Source of the DNA: CAVVNC01 sp963750015
GTDB lineage: Bacteria; Desulfobacterota; Syntrophorhabdia; Syntrophorhabdales; WCHB1-27
Assembly (NCBI GenBank): GCA_963750015.1
Contig: CAVVPU010000213.1
Span: 1-60,867, forward strand
Length of the DNA: 60,867 nucleotides
Direction of reading: 5' to 3'
In this document: positions 49,773-58,540 of the stretch, piece by piece
How positions within the stretch are numbered: the first letter of the stretch is position 1
How the letters are laid out: each line of letters starts with the position of its first letter
Notes under the pieces: model-generated
Told to the model about the DNA's origin: nothing
The model's input: the letters and a program-made list of their open reading frames with translations, nothing else
Databases searched by the model: none
Program-made: the position numbers and the translations under genes

Positions 49773-51902
49773 CTATCGCGCCAGGAGGACGGCCAGGGAG
49801 TGTCCCGGAAGGGTATAGTTTTCCTGGTCCTCGATGGGCCTTTCGAGGCCCCCCGGCTGAATGTCCTCAGGTCCCGGCCTCGACGTATCGATTGCACCAT
49901 GCCATCTCGTGCCCGCGGGCGGGAAAGGCACAACAAAGCGGCACTCATCATCGGCCGCATGAAACATGAGGAAAAGGGCAGGGCTGCCGTGGATCAGGCA
50001 GGCCAGACTGTGACCCGCGTGGTCCCAATCGGGAACGCTTCCAGCCGCCGAAAACCAGGCGATATCGGCCTCTGTGTAGAAACGTACCTCACGGAGCACG
50101 CTGTTCTCTTTCCGAAAGGCGATCATGCCCTGGGTGAAGCGAAAAATCTCCCGGTTTCGGCCCATCAGCTTCCAGTTATACCACGAGGTCTCGTTGTCCT
50201 GGCAGAAGGCGTTGTTATTTCCCTGCTGCGTCCTTCTGAACTCGTCTCCCCCGAGAAAGAGGGGAACCCCTCTCGACAGAAAGAGGGTGGCGATGAAGTT
50301 TTTGATCTGGCGGATCCTCCTGCCCTCGACATGCGGATCCTCAGTCGCACCCTCGACTCCATAATTGAAGCTGTAGTTCTGATTGGTGCCGTCGCAGTTT
50401 CCTTCCCCGTTAGCCTCGTTATGCTTTTCGTTGTAGCTGACCAGGTCGTTGAGGGTGAAACCGTCATGGCAGGTTATGAAATTTATGCTGTTTAACGGCT
50501 CCTTGCCTGACTTCTGGTAGATATCGGCGCTGCCCGAGATGCGGCTCGCGAGGAGCCCTACCATCCCCGGATCGCCACGCCAGAACATGCGGATATCGTC
50601 GCGGAATTTCCCGTTCCATTCCGACCAGCGATGGCCCGGGAATGACCCGACCTGATATGCGCCGGCCGCGTCCCAGGCTTCCGCGATAAGCTTGGTGTTT
50701 CGCAGGAGGGGATTCTCGGCGATTTCCCCAAGGAGAGGCGGGTTCCGCATTATATTGCCCTCCTCGTCACGCCCCATTATCGAGGCCAGATCGAAGCGGA
50801 AGCCGTCGACGTGCATCTTGACGACCCAGTAAGTGAGACAATCGATGATAAATTGGCGGACCACGGGATGATTACAGTTTACCGTGTTGCCGCACCCCGA
50901 GTAGTTCTGATAAGAACGCCGGTCTTTTTCAAGCATGTAGTAGACCGTATTATCGAGGCTCCTGAAGGAAAGGGTAGGACCCGTTTCGTTCCCCTCGGCC
51001 GTGTGGTTGAAGACCACGTCGAGAATAACCTCTATGCCTGCTTTGTGCAGCTCCTTTACCATCCTTTTGAATTCGGCTACCTGGCTGCCTTCCTCCCCGT
51101 TTAATCCGTAGTCGGACTTGGGCGCGAAGAAAGCTATTGTGCTGTACCCCCAATAGTTGACCAAGCCCTCTTTCGTCAACGGGTTTACCTTATTCGTCTC
51201 CTTTTCGTTGAACTCCTGTATAGGGAGAAATTCGATTGCCGTAATCCCGAGGGACTTGAAGTGAGGGATCTTCTGTATGACGCCGCTGAAGGTACCAGGC
51301 CGGTCCACACCTGAAGACGGATGAATGGTGAGGCCTTTCACGTGCGTCTCATATATGATGATTTCGGACCAGGGCCGCCTCGGCGGCCGGTCTTCCTGCC
51401 AGTCGAAGCGGTTTCCTGTGATAACGCAGCGCGGGACGGAATCGGCGTTGTCCCGGCTGGACAAGGAGAGGTCTTTAAGGGGAGATTCCGGGTCGTACCC
51501 TTTGGCCTTGAGGAAATCCCACTGGGGGCGAGTGGAAAGGGCGGTAGCATAAGGATCGATCAGGAGCCTGTTCCTGTTGAAACGTTGGCCTTCCAGGGGG
51601 CGGTAAGGGCCGTCCACCCGGTAGCCGTAGTACTGTCCGGCACAAACCCCTTCCACCCACACGTGCCAGATGTCACCCGTCCGGTTGTAGGCCGGGTCGA
51701 GAACGATCGTCTGGAAAGGGAGGATGTCCTCGGGAGAGGCGAAAAGGAGAAGGCTTACCGCGCTGGCGCCGCGGCTGAAAAGGGCAAACTGGGCGCCATC
51801 GTCGTGGAGGTGAACCCCCAAAGGGAACGGATAACCGGGATAGGTTGCGTGGAGCACCTTGTGTTCCTCTGAAGCTCCTGGCTCAATCGAATGCTTTTTC
51901 AT
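49773..51902 (-). CDS. glgX: Glycogen debranching enzyme GlgX (isoamylase type)
   Basis: GH13 enzyme of 709 residues that cleaves alpha-1,6 branches of glycogen limit dextrins. An N-terminal CBM48 domain (about 20-120; PFPLGVHLHDDGAQFALFSR) precedes the catalytic barrel: VILDVVFNHTAEGNETGP, HVDGFRFDLASIMGRD (nucleophile Asp), LIAEAWDAAGAYQVGSFPG (acid Glu) and NFITCHDGFTLNDLVSYNEK. The length fits bacterial TreX/GlgX (about 660-720). No other glycogen gene is nearby. No strong ribosome site precedes the ATG. Confidence 0.95.
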   Translation of the reverse strand: MKKHSIEPGASEEHKVLHATYPGYPFPLGVHLHDDGAQFALFSRGASAVSLLLFASPEDILPFQTIVLDPAYNRTGDIWHVWVEGVCAGQYYGYRVDGPYRPLEGQRFNRNRLLIDPYATALSTRPQWDFLKAKGYDPESPLKDLSLSSRDNADSVPRCVITGNRFDWQEDRPPRRPWSEIIIYETHVKGLTIHPSSGVDRPGTFSGVIQKIPHFKSLGITAIEFLPIQEFNEKETNKVNPLTKEGLVNYWGYSTIAFFAPKSDYGLNGEEGSQVAEFKRMVKELHKAGIEVILDVVFNHTAEGNETGPTLSFRSLDNTVYYMLEKDRRSYQNYSGCGNTVNCNHPVVRQFIIDCLTYWVVKMHVDGFRFDLASIMGRDEEGNIMRNPPLLGEIAENPLLRNTKLIAEAWDAAGAYQVGSFPGHRWSEWNGKFRDDIRMFWRGDPGMVGLLASRISGSADIYQKSGKEPLNSINFITCHDGFTLNDLVSYNEKHNEANGEGNCDGTNQNYSFNYGVEGATEDPHVEGRRIRQIKNFIATLFLSRGVPLFLGGDEFRRTQQGNNNAFCQDNETSWYNWKLMGRNREIFRFTQGMIAFRKENSVLREVRFYTEADIAWFSAAGSVPDWDHAGHSLACLIHGSPALFLMFHAADDECRFVVPFPPAGTRWHGAIDTSRPGPEDIQPGGLERPIEDQENYTLPGHSLAVLLAR

Positions 51903-51989
51903 TCTACATTCTTATCGGCTTTTTTCTCACTTTAAGTAGTGAGCGTATAGAAAACGACGGGAACCCGAGGCCCTGTGGGAAAGAGGCCT

Positions 51990-52292
51990 TTAAGGCACCT
52001 TTCGCAGGTCGTCGCTCACTGATTTTACCCCCGCAACCCCTTTTGCGGCGGTCAGAAAACGGGATTTTGTATCGTCATCGGGGACCGTGCCGTTCAAGGT
52101 AACTTTGCCCTCCTGCACGAAGACCCGGACTGCCGATCGGCTCGACGCGGGGTCCTCGGAGATGAGGGTGCGGATGCGGGCGACGATGGCACTGTCGTCA
52201 ATCTTCTTCCCCTGCCTGCCGGTTGTCGAGCAGGCGTGTGAGACGATCAGCAGGCACATTGCGCAAAGAACATAGAAGGCAGCTCGCTTCAC
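51990..52292 (-). CDS. BON-domain lipoprotein
   Basis: 100-residue outer-envelope protein. The signal ends in a lipobox (LLIVSHAC, Cys at about 21). One BON domain follows (about 35-98; RIRTLISEDPASSRSAVRVF, GKVTLNGTVPDDD, VAGVKSVSDDLR), as in OsmY-type proteins that bind phospholipid or stabilise the envelope. Start GTG at 52292 with a weak site. Confidence 0.8.
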   Translation of the reverse strand: MKRAAFYVLCAMCLLIVSHACSTTGRQGKKIDDSAIVARIRTLISEDPASSRSAVRVFVQEGKVTLNGTVPDDDTKSRFLTAAKGVAGVKSVSDDLRKVP

Positions 52293-52411
52293 TGTCTTTT
52301 AGGCCTCGTCAAGCCGGTCCCCCTAAATATGAGACCTCCCGGATCAAAGTACCGGTTCTTTCAGTTCTTGGATTGGTGTCCCTAGAGATACTGTGATTGA
52401 CCTTATCCGTT

Positions 52412-52570
52412 CTATTGATCGATCCTGTCTCTGATACAGGCGACCAGCCTTTCCAGGTGTTCTTTCTTCAGCTCTTTGAGGAAACCGAGGTCCTGGTCTG
52501 TATTGAGCAGCTCCCGCACTATCCTCACCAGCTTGTCTCTGTTGATCGCGTCGTTGTCCATATCTTTCAT
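52412..52570 (-). CDS. Small acidic/helical hypothetical protein
   Basis: Not recognised. About 52 residues from ATG at 52570 (MKDMDNDAINRDKLVRIVRE), or 49 from ATG at 52561, where AGG is better spaced. Two amphipathic helices (LVRIVRELLNTDQDLGFLKE, HLERLVACIRDRI). An upstream in-frame start at 52651 seems unlikely. It may be a regulatory or adaptor peptide; no partner is evident. Confidence 0.45.
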   Translation of the reverse strand: MKDMDNDAINRDKLVRIVRELLNTDQDLGFLKELKKEHLERLVACIRDRIDQ

Positions 52571-52735
52571 CCTACCTAGATAATCCAAAAGGAGGCTTCT
52601 CGTCAAGACTTTCCTTTGCCCCGGGAACAGAGCTCGTTTGCGTGAATTCAAAGCGGGACCGGAAACATGAGCCGAATCCGCCCATTGCTCCGTTAAACAA
52701 TCAGCTCTGATTTTTCCTGATCGGATTGCGATTTC

Positions 52736-53359
52736 TTACTGGCCGTCCACTTCATCCATATCGGGCAGGGTGGAGAGGTTCTTTTTGTACTCTTTGAGGA
52801 CGCTCCGGATAAAAGGTGTGCTCGGCTCGTCTTTGTCCGGGTCCTGCGTTCTTGCTTTGCGTGCGCCCGCATTGTAAGCGTGGAGGGCGGTCGGCACACT
52901 CTTGAAGTCCTCCACCAGCTTGGAGAGGTGGTAGACGCCGAGCTTGATGTTCTTGTCGGGCTCGTGAAGACACTTTGGACCGGCACAGTCGACTCCGGCA
53001 CCCTTGGCAATATACCTGGCCGTGGAAGGCTTGATCTGAAAGAGGCCGTGTGCGCCTTTCGAGACAACATTCTGTCTGAAATTGCTTTCCACTTTGATGA
53101 CGGCAAGGGCCAGCCGGTAGTCGAGGTCGCGCTGCCTGGATTGATCGAAAACCGTATGCACCACGTCTTTCAGCTCGTCTTCCTTCATGTTGACTTTCCG
53201 GCCCTTCAGGTAGGAAACGATTTTTTCTATAGCGGCGTTTTTTTCTGAATCTCCCGCGGCAGAGGCGACATTCCCCGAGAAGGGGATGAGGGTTCCCATT
53301 GCCATGGGGAAAAGAAGGAATGCAAGCATCACTATTTTGGCACGTCTCTTCATAAACAA
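52736..53359 (-). CDS. Secreted soluble lytic transglycosylase
   Basis: 207-residue exported protein. A signal peptide (about 4-34; IVMLAFLLFPMAMGTLIPFS) precedes an SLT domain (about 70-195) with catalytic Glu in LALAVIKVESNFRQNVVS, GAHGLFQIKPSTARYIAKGA, GVYHLSKLVEDFKS and ALHAYNAGARKA. It cleaves glycan strands between MurNAc and GlcNAc. TTG at 53359 is correctly spaced from GAGG; the ATG at 53353 has no good site. Transcribed alone or with the gene upstream. Confidence 0.85.
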   Translation of the reverse strand: MFMKRRAKIVMLAFLLFPMAMGTLIPFSGNVASAAGDSEKNAAIEKIVSYLKGRKVNMKEDELKDVVHTVFDQSRQRDLDYRLALAVIKVESNFRQNVVSKGAHGLFQIKPSTARYIAKGAGVDCAGPKCLHEPDKNIKLGVYHLSKLVEDFKSVPTALHAYNAGARKARTQDPDKDEPSTPFIRSVLKEYKKNLSTLPDMDEVDGQ

Positions 53360-53462
53360 AAATTGCCTCGACCTAGAGTAATATTCGACTGCAGCGCGCC
53401 AGACTTTAGTTATGCGATTCAGGAAGTGTATATAAGAAAGGGTTACTATGCAAGAAAAAGTT

Positions 53463-54161
53463 TTATTCTTCCGAGCCGCCCACCTTCCGCGTCCGCTCCA
53501 GAATGGCCTTGAAGGTCTTTATGTCATAGTTGGCTTTTGTAATGAAATCCTCGTCCGACTCGAAATACCAGAGGAGCATAGCCCGCAGTTTTTCAAGAGG
53601 ATAGAGCTTGACGAGATCACGGGCCATCTTACCTTCCTTCGCGTAGCGCAGGGGAGGCTTCCTGTTAAACTTGGCCTGATAATTATCGCTGTACGCGTCG
53701 AGGAACTGTTTCATGTCGGAGAAGGGGTGCACCTTTCCGGACGTCAGATCTGCCGTCCGCTCTTCCTCGGTGCTTCCGTTTTCCTGTTCTTCCTTCTGTA
53801 TTTTCTGCCTGCTCTTCTGCTCGGTCTTGGTCATCTCCTTCTTTTGCTGAGTATACCAGTCAGCGGCGAATTCCTTGTAAATGGCCTCTATGGTAATGAC
53901 CTCCCTGTCCTTTGCTCCGGCAATGAGCCTTTTTGCAACGGTATAGAAGGTATAAATCGCCACCTGCATATCCTGTTCGCTTTCCTTGCCCTGAAGGACC
54001 CCCAAGTTCCTGAACCGGGGTATATCGACGATAGGATATGTGTTGCCGTCAACATCGAACAGATAGATTCCGAAGGTCTTCTTTTCTATGTCTCCGGCAA
54101 GGTCTATTCTCTTGACGTAGTCCAGATTGACCATCCCGTGATGATCGGTCTCTATCCACAT
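53463..54161 (-). CDS. Hypothetical protein with possible phage-replication-like C-terminal domain
   Basis: Not firmly recognised. The 232-residue protein begins MWIETDHHGMVNLDYVKRID, a small beta domain (about 1-85) seen in proteins that bind short peptides or surfaces. A charged coiled-coil linker (about 100-145; KTEQKSRQKIQKEEQENGST) follows. The C-terminal domain (about 150-228; FLDAYSDNYQAKFNRKPPLR, LVKLYPLEKLRAMLLWYFES) resembles helical replication-initiation-like domains of phage origin. The GAGG ribosome site is well placed. A clear promoter lies upstream at 54260-54287. The function is unknown. Confidence 0.6.
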   Translation of the reverse strand: MWIETDHHGMVNLDYVKRIDLAGDIEKKTFGIYLFDVDGNTYPIVDIPRFRNLGVLQGKESEQDMQVAIYTFYTVAKRLIAGAKDREVITIEAIYKEFAADWYTQQKKEMTKTEQKSRQKIQKEEQENGSTEEERTADLTSGKVHPFSDMKQFLDAYSDNYQAKFNRKPPLRYAKEGKMARDLVKLYPLEKLRAMLLWYFESDEDFITKANYDIKTFKAILERTRKVGGSEE

Positions 54162-54259
54162 AATCGGTTCCTCACCTCCCGTTTTGCGGCGCTTCTCTCG
54201 ATGGGCCGCACACCAGGCGACCTTCCGGTTTCCGGAGATCGCCTAAGCTCAGTTAAGTC

Positions 54260-54287
54260 TATATAATATTTGTAAAAGTCCTGTCAA
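54260..54287 (-). promoter_or_regulatory. Sigma-70 promoter of the 232-residue protein gene
   Basis: Minus-strand TTGACA (54287-54282), a 16-bp spacer and TATATA (54265-54260). A perfect 12-bp palindrome CTTTTGCAAAAG (54294-54305) sits just upstream of the -35 and could be an operator. Confidence 0.6.
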
Positions 54288-54329
54288 GCGGAGCTTTTGC
54301 AAAAGTGCCAGAGAGAGGGTTCGAGGTGT

Positions 54330-54467
54330 GGCCGGTTGGATGGGAGAGATCGCGATCTGCGGCGCTCTGCCGTACCTCATGACGCTCCGGCGTACATTTA
54401 GTACGCCTGCGGTCTATGAGGCACGACAGCCCATCCACAGCTCACGATCCCTCCCATCCAACCGGCC
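54330..54467. repeat. 138-bp nested palindrome
   Basis: Arms at 54330-54352 and 54445-54467 (23 bp, one mismatch, starting GGCCGGTTGGATGGGAG) enclose further inverted parts: TACCTCATGAC against the later TCTATGAGG, and GGCGTAC-attta-GTACGCC at the tip. The whole can fold into one long stem. It is noncoding and resembles dispersed palindromic elements of Proteobacteria. Confidence 0.7.
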
Positions 54468-54529
54468 GGTAACACGCGGAGCCGTATCCTTTGGTCCGCG
54501 GCTCCGGCCCTCATAGGATGTACACACCA

Positions 54530-54680
54530 ACACCAAGTTGAAGAGGAGCGGCGTCCCTAGAGGCCGCCAAAGGCGATATGCTCCCGTTTCCGTCGCCCTT
54601 CATCGTCCCTGGTTTCTACCCACGGAGGTTGCGCACCAGCAAAATTTGATAACAGCGGCGGCCCGGAGAGGCCGCCCATT
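54530..54680. repeat. Two imperfect direct repeats with GC-rich stems
   Basis: AGCGGCGTCCCTAGAGGCCGCC (in part, 54547-54568) and AGCGGCGGCCCGGAGAGGCCGCC (in part, 54654-54676) are related, each preceded by CACCA and TTG-rich sequence. Each forms a GGCGGCC-type stem. No gene is visible. Confidence 0.45.
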
Positions 54681-54712
54681 CCATTCTCTCCCTTACTCTC
54701 CTTCTTTTCAGC

Positions 54713-54984
54713 GCACAGGCATTTTATCCCCTTGGCAATCCCGTAAGCGTATGGCACCCCTTCCTCTCGCACATATTGCGAAGCGACCGTTAACCACCGT
54801 TGGCTTAAGGAGAGCGGTCCCGAAGGGATGATGTGCGTGCTCGCACTGCTTTTGGCTCGGACGCCACCGCGCACATCAAGCGAGCCGGAGCCTTACGGGG
54901 GTCGGGAGCGGAGCCTTTGTGCGAGAGGAAGGGGTACCATACGCTTCCTCACAGGCAATGGTCCTTAGAAGCCTTCGCCTGTGC
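54713..54984. mobile_element. 272-bp MITE-like element with nested inverted repeats
   Basis: Ends GCACAGGC (54713-54720) and GCCTGTGC (54977-54984) are perfect inverted repeats. Inside lie 29-bp arms (54745-54773 and 54918-54946, one mismatch, starting AAGCGTATGG). The interior has no transposase gene. Size and ends fit a miniature inverted-repeat element; mobilisation in trans and the lack of a target duplication cannot be judged here. Confidence 0.5.
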
Positions 54985-55132
54985 TTTGTCTTTGCCTTTG
55001 CGCTGTTCCCCCTTCGGTGTTAGACTTGTAGAGGCCTTAAGGGGCTTTTCGAAGGTGGTTATGGGACGATAAGGAGGCCCGACCCGGGTTCGATCGGGCC
55101 GGCGCGCACTCACCGGCGTCCACGGAGAGGAT

Positions 55133-56065
55133 ATGACCAGAGACCGCATAGACCTGACGGGGTTCGTATTCGTTCTCACCCTTACCATCCTCTGGGGGGT
55201 CAACTATCTTGCCATCAAGGTCACCAACACCGGTCTCTCTCCCATATTCACCGCCACTCTCCGCTCGATCATCGCCTCTGTTTTCGGGATAGCCTACTGT
55301 CTGATTGTCCGCCAACCCGTCTTTCACAAGGACATCAGGCTCCTCCACGGCCTCGTGGTCGGCCTTCTTTTCGGAGCCGAGTTCGCCTGCATCTACCTGG
55401 GCATGCTCTATACAAACGCGGCCCGCGCGGCCGTCCTGATCTATATCGCCCCTTTTGTGGTCGCCGTGGGCGCCCACTATTTCCTCAAGGAGAGGCTCAA
55501 CAGGATCAAGATAGCGAGCCTGGTCCTCGCCTTCTTCGGCGTATGTCTCGTGCTGACAGGCAAACCTGCAACCCATGCCGGTTCGATGGTCCTGGGGGAC
55601 ATGCTCGAAATAGCAGCAGCTATTTTCTGGGGTGTCACCACAATCTATATCAAGAAGTACCTTGCCCGGAGCGTCCACCCTATCAACACCTTCATCTACC
55701 AACTCGTCTTCTCGATTCCGATCATGCTCGCCGCGGCCTATCTGCTCGAGCCTGTCTGGCTGACCGGCGTTGCAGGAAGGGGCGTCGTAATCTCCTTAAT
55801 CTACCAGTCGGTGATCATAGCCTTCGCCTCCTACCTCATCTGGTTCAAGCTTATCCACACCTATCCCGTGGCCGGCCTTTCGGTTTTTACCTTTCTCACC
55901 CCTGTCTTCGGTGTGGCCTCAGGGGTGATCTTCCTCGGGGAGGAGCTGACCAGGGGCCTGGTGGTCGGACTTGCCTGCGTCTGTGTCGGGATCTACGGAA
56001 CGAATTATACGAGGAGGGGGAAGGTGGGACGGAAGGCGGAGGCCGTGAGCGCCATTCCCGATTGA
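55133..56065 (+). CDS. EamA/DMT-superfamily transporter
   Basis: Ten-helix membrane transporter of 310 residues with two EamA repeats (about 8-140 and 155-295): FVLTLTILWGVNYLAIKVTN, YIAPFVVAVGAHYFLKERLN, LEIAAAIFWGVTTIYIKKYL and TFLTPVFGVASGVIFLGEEL. These exporters carry amino acids or small metabolites. ATG at 55133 follows GGAGAGGAT. Its last 147 bp are overlapped on the other strand by the CcoI-like ATPase gene. Confidence 0.9.
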   Translation: MTRDRIDLTGFVFVLTLTILWGVNYLAIKVTNTGLSPIFTATLRSIIASVFGIAYCLIVRQPVFHKDIRLLHGLVVGLLFGAEFACIYLGMLYTNAARAAVLIYIAPFVVAVGAHYFLKERLNRIKIASLVLAFFGVCLVLTGKPATHAGSMVLGDMLEIAAAIFWGVTTIYIKKYLARSVHPINTFIYQLVFSIPIMLAAAYLLEPVWLTGVAGRGVVISLIYQSVIIAFASYLIWFKLIHTYPVAGLSVFTFLTPVFGVASGVIFLGEELTRGLVVGLACVCVGIYGTNYTRRGKVGRKAEAVSAIPD

Positions 56066-58528
56066 GGCCTCGGAACCGCTTTCTTTGCGTGATACTCTGA
56101 GGGCATTCAGTATTACCGTAAGACTGCTCGCAAACATGGCAAAGACGGCGATAAGAGGGTTGAGAAGCCCTGCTGCCGCCAAGGGTATGGCCAGAGCATT
56201 GTAGACAAAAGCAAAGACGAGGCTCTGACGGGTTGTTCTTGACGAAAGGGCGGCGATGGAAAAGAGGGCTTCCACCGCATCGAGCCGGGACGTGTTGAGG
56301 ATCAGGTCCGCTGCCTCCCCCATCGAATGGAAGGCCGCGCCGAAGGCCATCCCCGCATCCGCAGCCGTAAGGGCCGCCATGTCATTGACGCCGTCACCGA
56401 TCACCATCACTTTCTTCCCTTCCCCCTGAAGAGCCTTTACTTTCCGGGCTTTCTCAAAGGGGAGCATTTCTCCAATCGATTCTTCGACGGAGATGAATCG
56501 CGCCACGGCCTCGGTTGTCTTTATGCTGTCGCCGGAGAGCACAAGAGGTCTGATCTTCCTGGCGCGCAGCCAGGAGGTGAAGGCGCGGGCGCCCGCCCTG
56601 ATCGGGTCTCCGAGCACCAAAAAGCCCATGACCTTTTGGTCCCAGCCGAAGAAGACGATTGTCATGCCCTCCCTTTCCCATGGGTCAGCCTCATCGTCCA
56701 GGGAAGACGAGAGATGGGCGACACATCGGGAGACGAGGCTGCGGTTGCCGACGAAGACTTTCTTGCCCTCTGCCAGGCCAATGACCCCCGCCGCCTCTAT
56801 CTCCTCTATCTCCGTGGCCTTAACCGGCGCAAGGCCGCGGCGCTCGACATAGCGCACGATCTCGCGGGCGACCGGGTGGGTCGAAGAAGCCTCTATCGCG
56901 GCAATGAGCGGAAGAAAATCGTTTTCCTCCAAGCCGCTCGCTGCCACGTGGCGAACCGTGAAGCTTCCTTCCGTGATTGTGCCCGTCTTGTCAAGGACAA
57001 TCGTGTCGATATCGGGTATCTTTTGCAAGACTCCGGGATTCCTGATGAGAATGCCTTTCTTTCGCGCAAGGCCGACCATTGCCGTCTTTACGAGGGGCAG
57101 GGCGACCCCGATCGCGCAGGGGCAGGATATAAGCAGCATGGTGAGGGACCGGAACAGAACCTCCTCTCCCGGGACCCCAAGGAGGTAGAGAAGCAGCGCC
57201 GTACATCCTGTTGCCGCAATCAGGGCGGGTATGAAGAAGCGGCTCACGGAATCGGCGAGATCTTCGCCCCGGCTCTTCACCTCGAGTGCGCTCGAGACGA
57301 GATCGAACATGCGGGAGAGTGAGCTTTCTTCGAGTATTCTGCTCGTTGAGACCGATAGCTCTCCATCGGTCAACAGCGACCCTGCGAGCACCTCGTCGTG
57401 AAGACCCTTGGACACGGGTTGGGCCTCCCCCGTTATGACCGATTGATCGAGCAAAGCCTCACCCCTGACTATCCGGCCGTCAAGGGGAACCCGCTCACCC
57501 GCGCGCACGACAAAGATGTCTCCCGGTATGAGGCTGTCGGCCCTGACCCATCGATCGAGCCCCTCCAACTGCTGCCTCGCTTTCGGGGAGACAAGCTCCT
57601 CGATGCCGGTCCCTGCGAAGACCCGGCGGCGGATCCTGGCCTCGATGTAACGGCCGAGAAGAACGATCGTAATGAGCATTGCCGCCGTGTCGAAGTAGAG
57701 ATGCACGCTTCCCCTCGCCATCTGAATGAGGCTGTAAGAGAAGGCTGCGAGGCTGCTCATCGCGATGAGGGTGTCCATGGAGACCCTTCCGAGGCGCAGC
57801 CCTGTCCATGCGTTCCGAAGGATAGGCATGCCCCCGTAGAAAATCACGGGCGCGGTGATGAGAAGAAGGGGGTATGAGAGATAAGGAAGAACAGTCGACC
57901 CGAGATCACTAAAGAGGCCGGAGTAGATGGTCCACGAGAGCATCATGGCGTTCGCCGAAAGAATAGCCGAAACGCCGAGGCGAAAGAGGTCTCCCCGCCC
58001 GGTGCGGCCGGGCTCATCGCCCTCTGCCGACAGGACAGGATAGCCGAGCCTGGTCACTGTCGATATGATCTCGGAAGGGGTGGTGAGGTGGGGTCGATAC
58101 CTGAGCCTTACCCTGTCTGAAAGGAAGGAAACCCGGGGATCGACGACGCCCGGCTTCCGTCTGAGCACTTCCTCGATGAGCCACCCACAGGCGGGGCACC
58201 ACATGTTGTCCAACCGAAAGGAGAGGTCGAGATCGGGCAAAGATGAAGCCCCGTCCGATGGGACCGACTCAGTACGGCCGTCTCCGGGGCCGGTGGATAT
58301 GATGCCGGCCTTCACGCAGGTACGATAAAGATCGGTGGTGCGGAAATCTTCGGGGAGAACGCCCGTGGCCGCTGTGAGCGCCAGAAAGACCTGCTTGCAC
58401 CCCATGCAGCAGAATTTGTATTCTCCCTCATGCGTCTCCCGTCCCCGAAGAGGCAGGCCGCACAGGGCACAGTATTCCCCGCGGGAGATGGGACCGGCTG
58501 ATGCGGCTTCAGTGGATTGGGTGAGCAC
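55919..58528 (-). CDS. ccoI: CcoI/FixI-like copper P-type ATPase
   Basis: Heavy-metal P1B ATPase of 869 residues that delivers copper for cbb3 oxidase assembly. The N-terminus has a cysteine cluster (YCALCGLPLRG, FCCMGCKQVF) and an HMA-like domain with MWCPACGWLIEEVL. The core shows ISCPCAIGVALPLVKTAMVG (CPC), DKTGTITEGSF, MLPFEKARKVKALQGEGKKV and GDGVNDMAALTAADAGMA. GTG start after AAGGAGG. After ASSLTVILNALRVSRKES, where family members normally end, about 50 extra residues run antisense into the EamA gene. Followed upstream by SafE-like and cytochrome genes. Confidence 0.9.
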   Translation of the reverse strand: MLTQSTEAASAGPISRGEYCALCGLPLRGRETHEGEYKFCCMGCKQVFLALTAATGVLPEDFRTTDLYRTCVKAGIISTGPGDGRTESVPSDGASSLPDLDLSFRLDNMWCPACGWLIEEVLRRKPGVVDPRVSFLSDRVRLRYRPHLTTPSEIISTVTRLGYPVLSAEGDEPGRTGRGDLFRLGVSAILSANAMMLSWTIYSGLFSDLGSTVLPYLSYPLLLITAPVIFYGGMPILRNAWTGLRLGRVSMDTLIAMSSLAAFSYSLIQMARGSVHLYFDTAAMLITIVLLGRYIEARIRRRVFAGTGIEELVSPKARQQLEGLDRWVRADSLIPGDIFVVRAGERVPLDGRIVRGEALLDQSVITGEAQPVSKGLHDEVLAGSLLTDGELSVSTSRILEESSLSRMFDLVSSALEVKSRGEDLADSVSRFFIPALIAATGCTALLLYLLGVPGEEVLFRSLTMLLISCPCAIGVALPLVKTAMVGLARKKGILIRNPGVLQKIPDIDTIVLDKTGTITEGSFTVRHVAASGLEENDFLPLIAAIEASSTHPVAREIVRYVERRGLAPVKATEIEEIEAAGVIGLAEGKKVFVGNRSLVSRCVAHLSSSLDDEADPWEREGMTIVFFGWDQKVMGFLVLGDPIRAGARAFTSWLRARKIRPLVLSGDSIKTTEAVARFISVEESIGEMLPFEKARKVKALQGEGKKVMVIGDGVNDMAALTAADAGMAFGAAFHSMGEAADLILNTSRLDAVEALFSIAALSSRTTRQSLVFAFVYNALAIPLAAAGLLNPLIAVFAMFASSLTVILNALRVSRKESGSEASIGNGAHGLRLPSHLPPPRIIRSVDPDTDAGKSDHQAPGQLLPEEDHP

Positions 58529-58540
58529 TATAGCCTCCTT

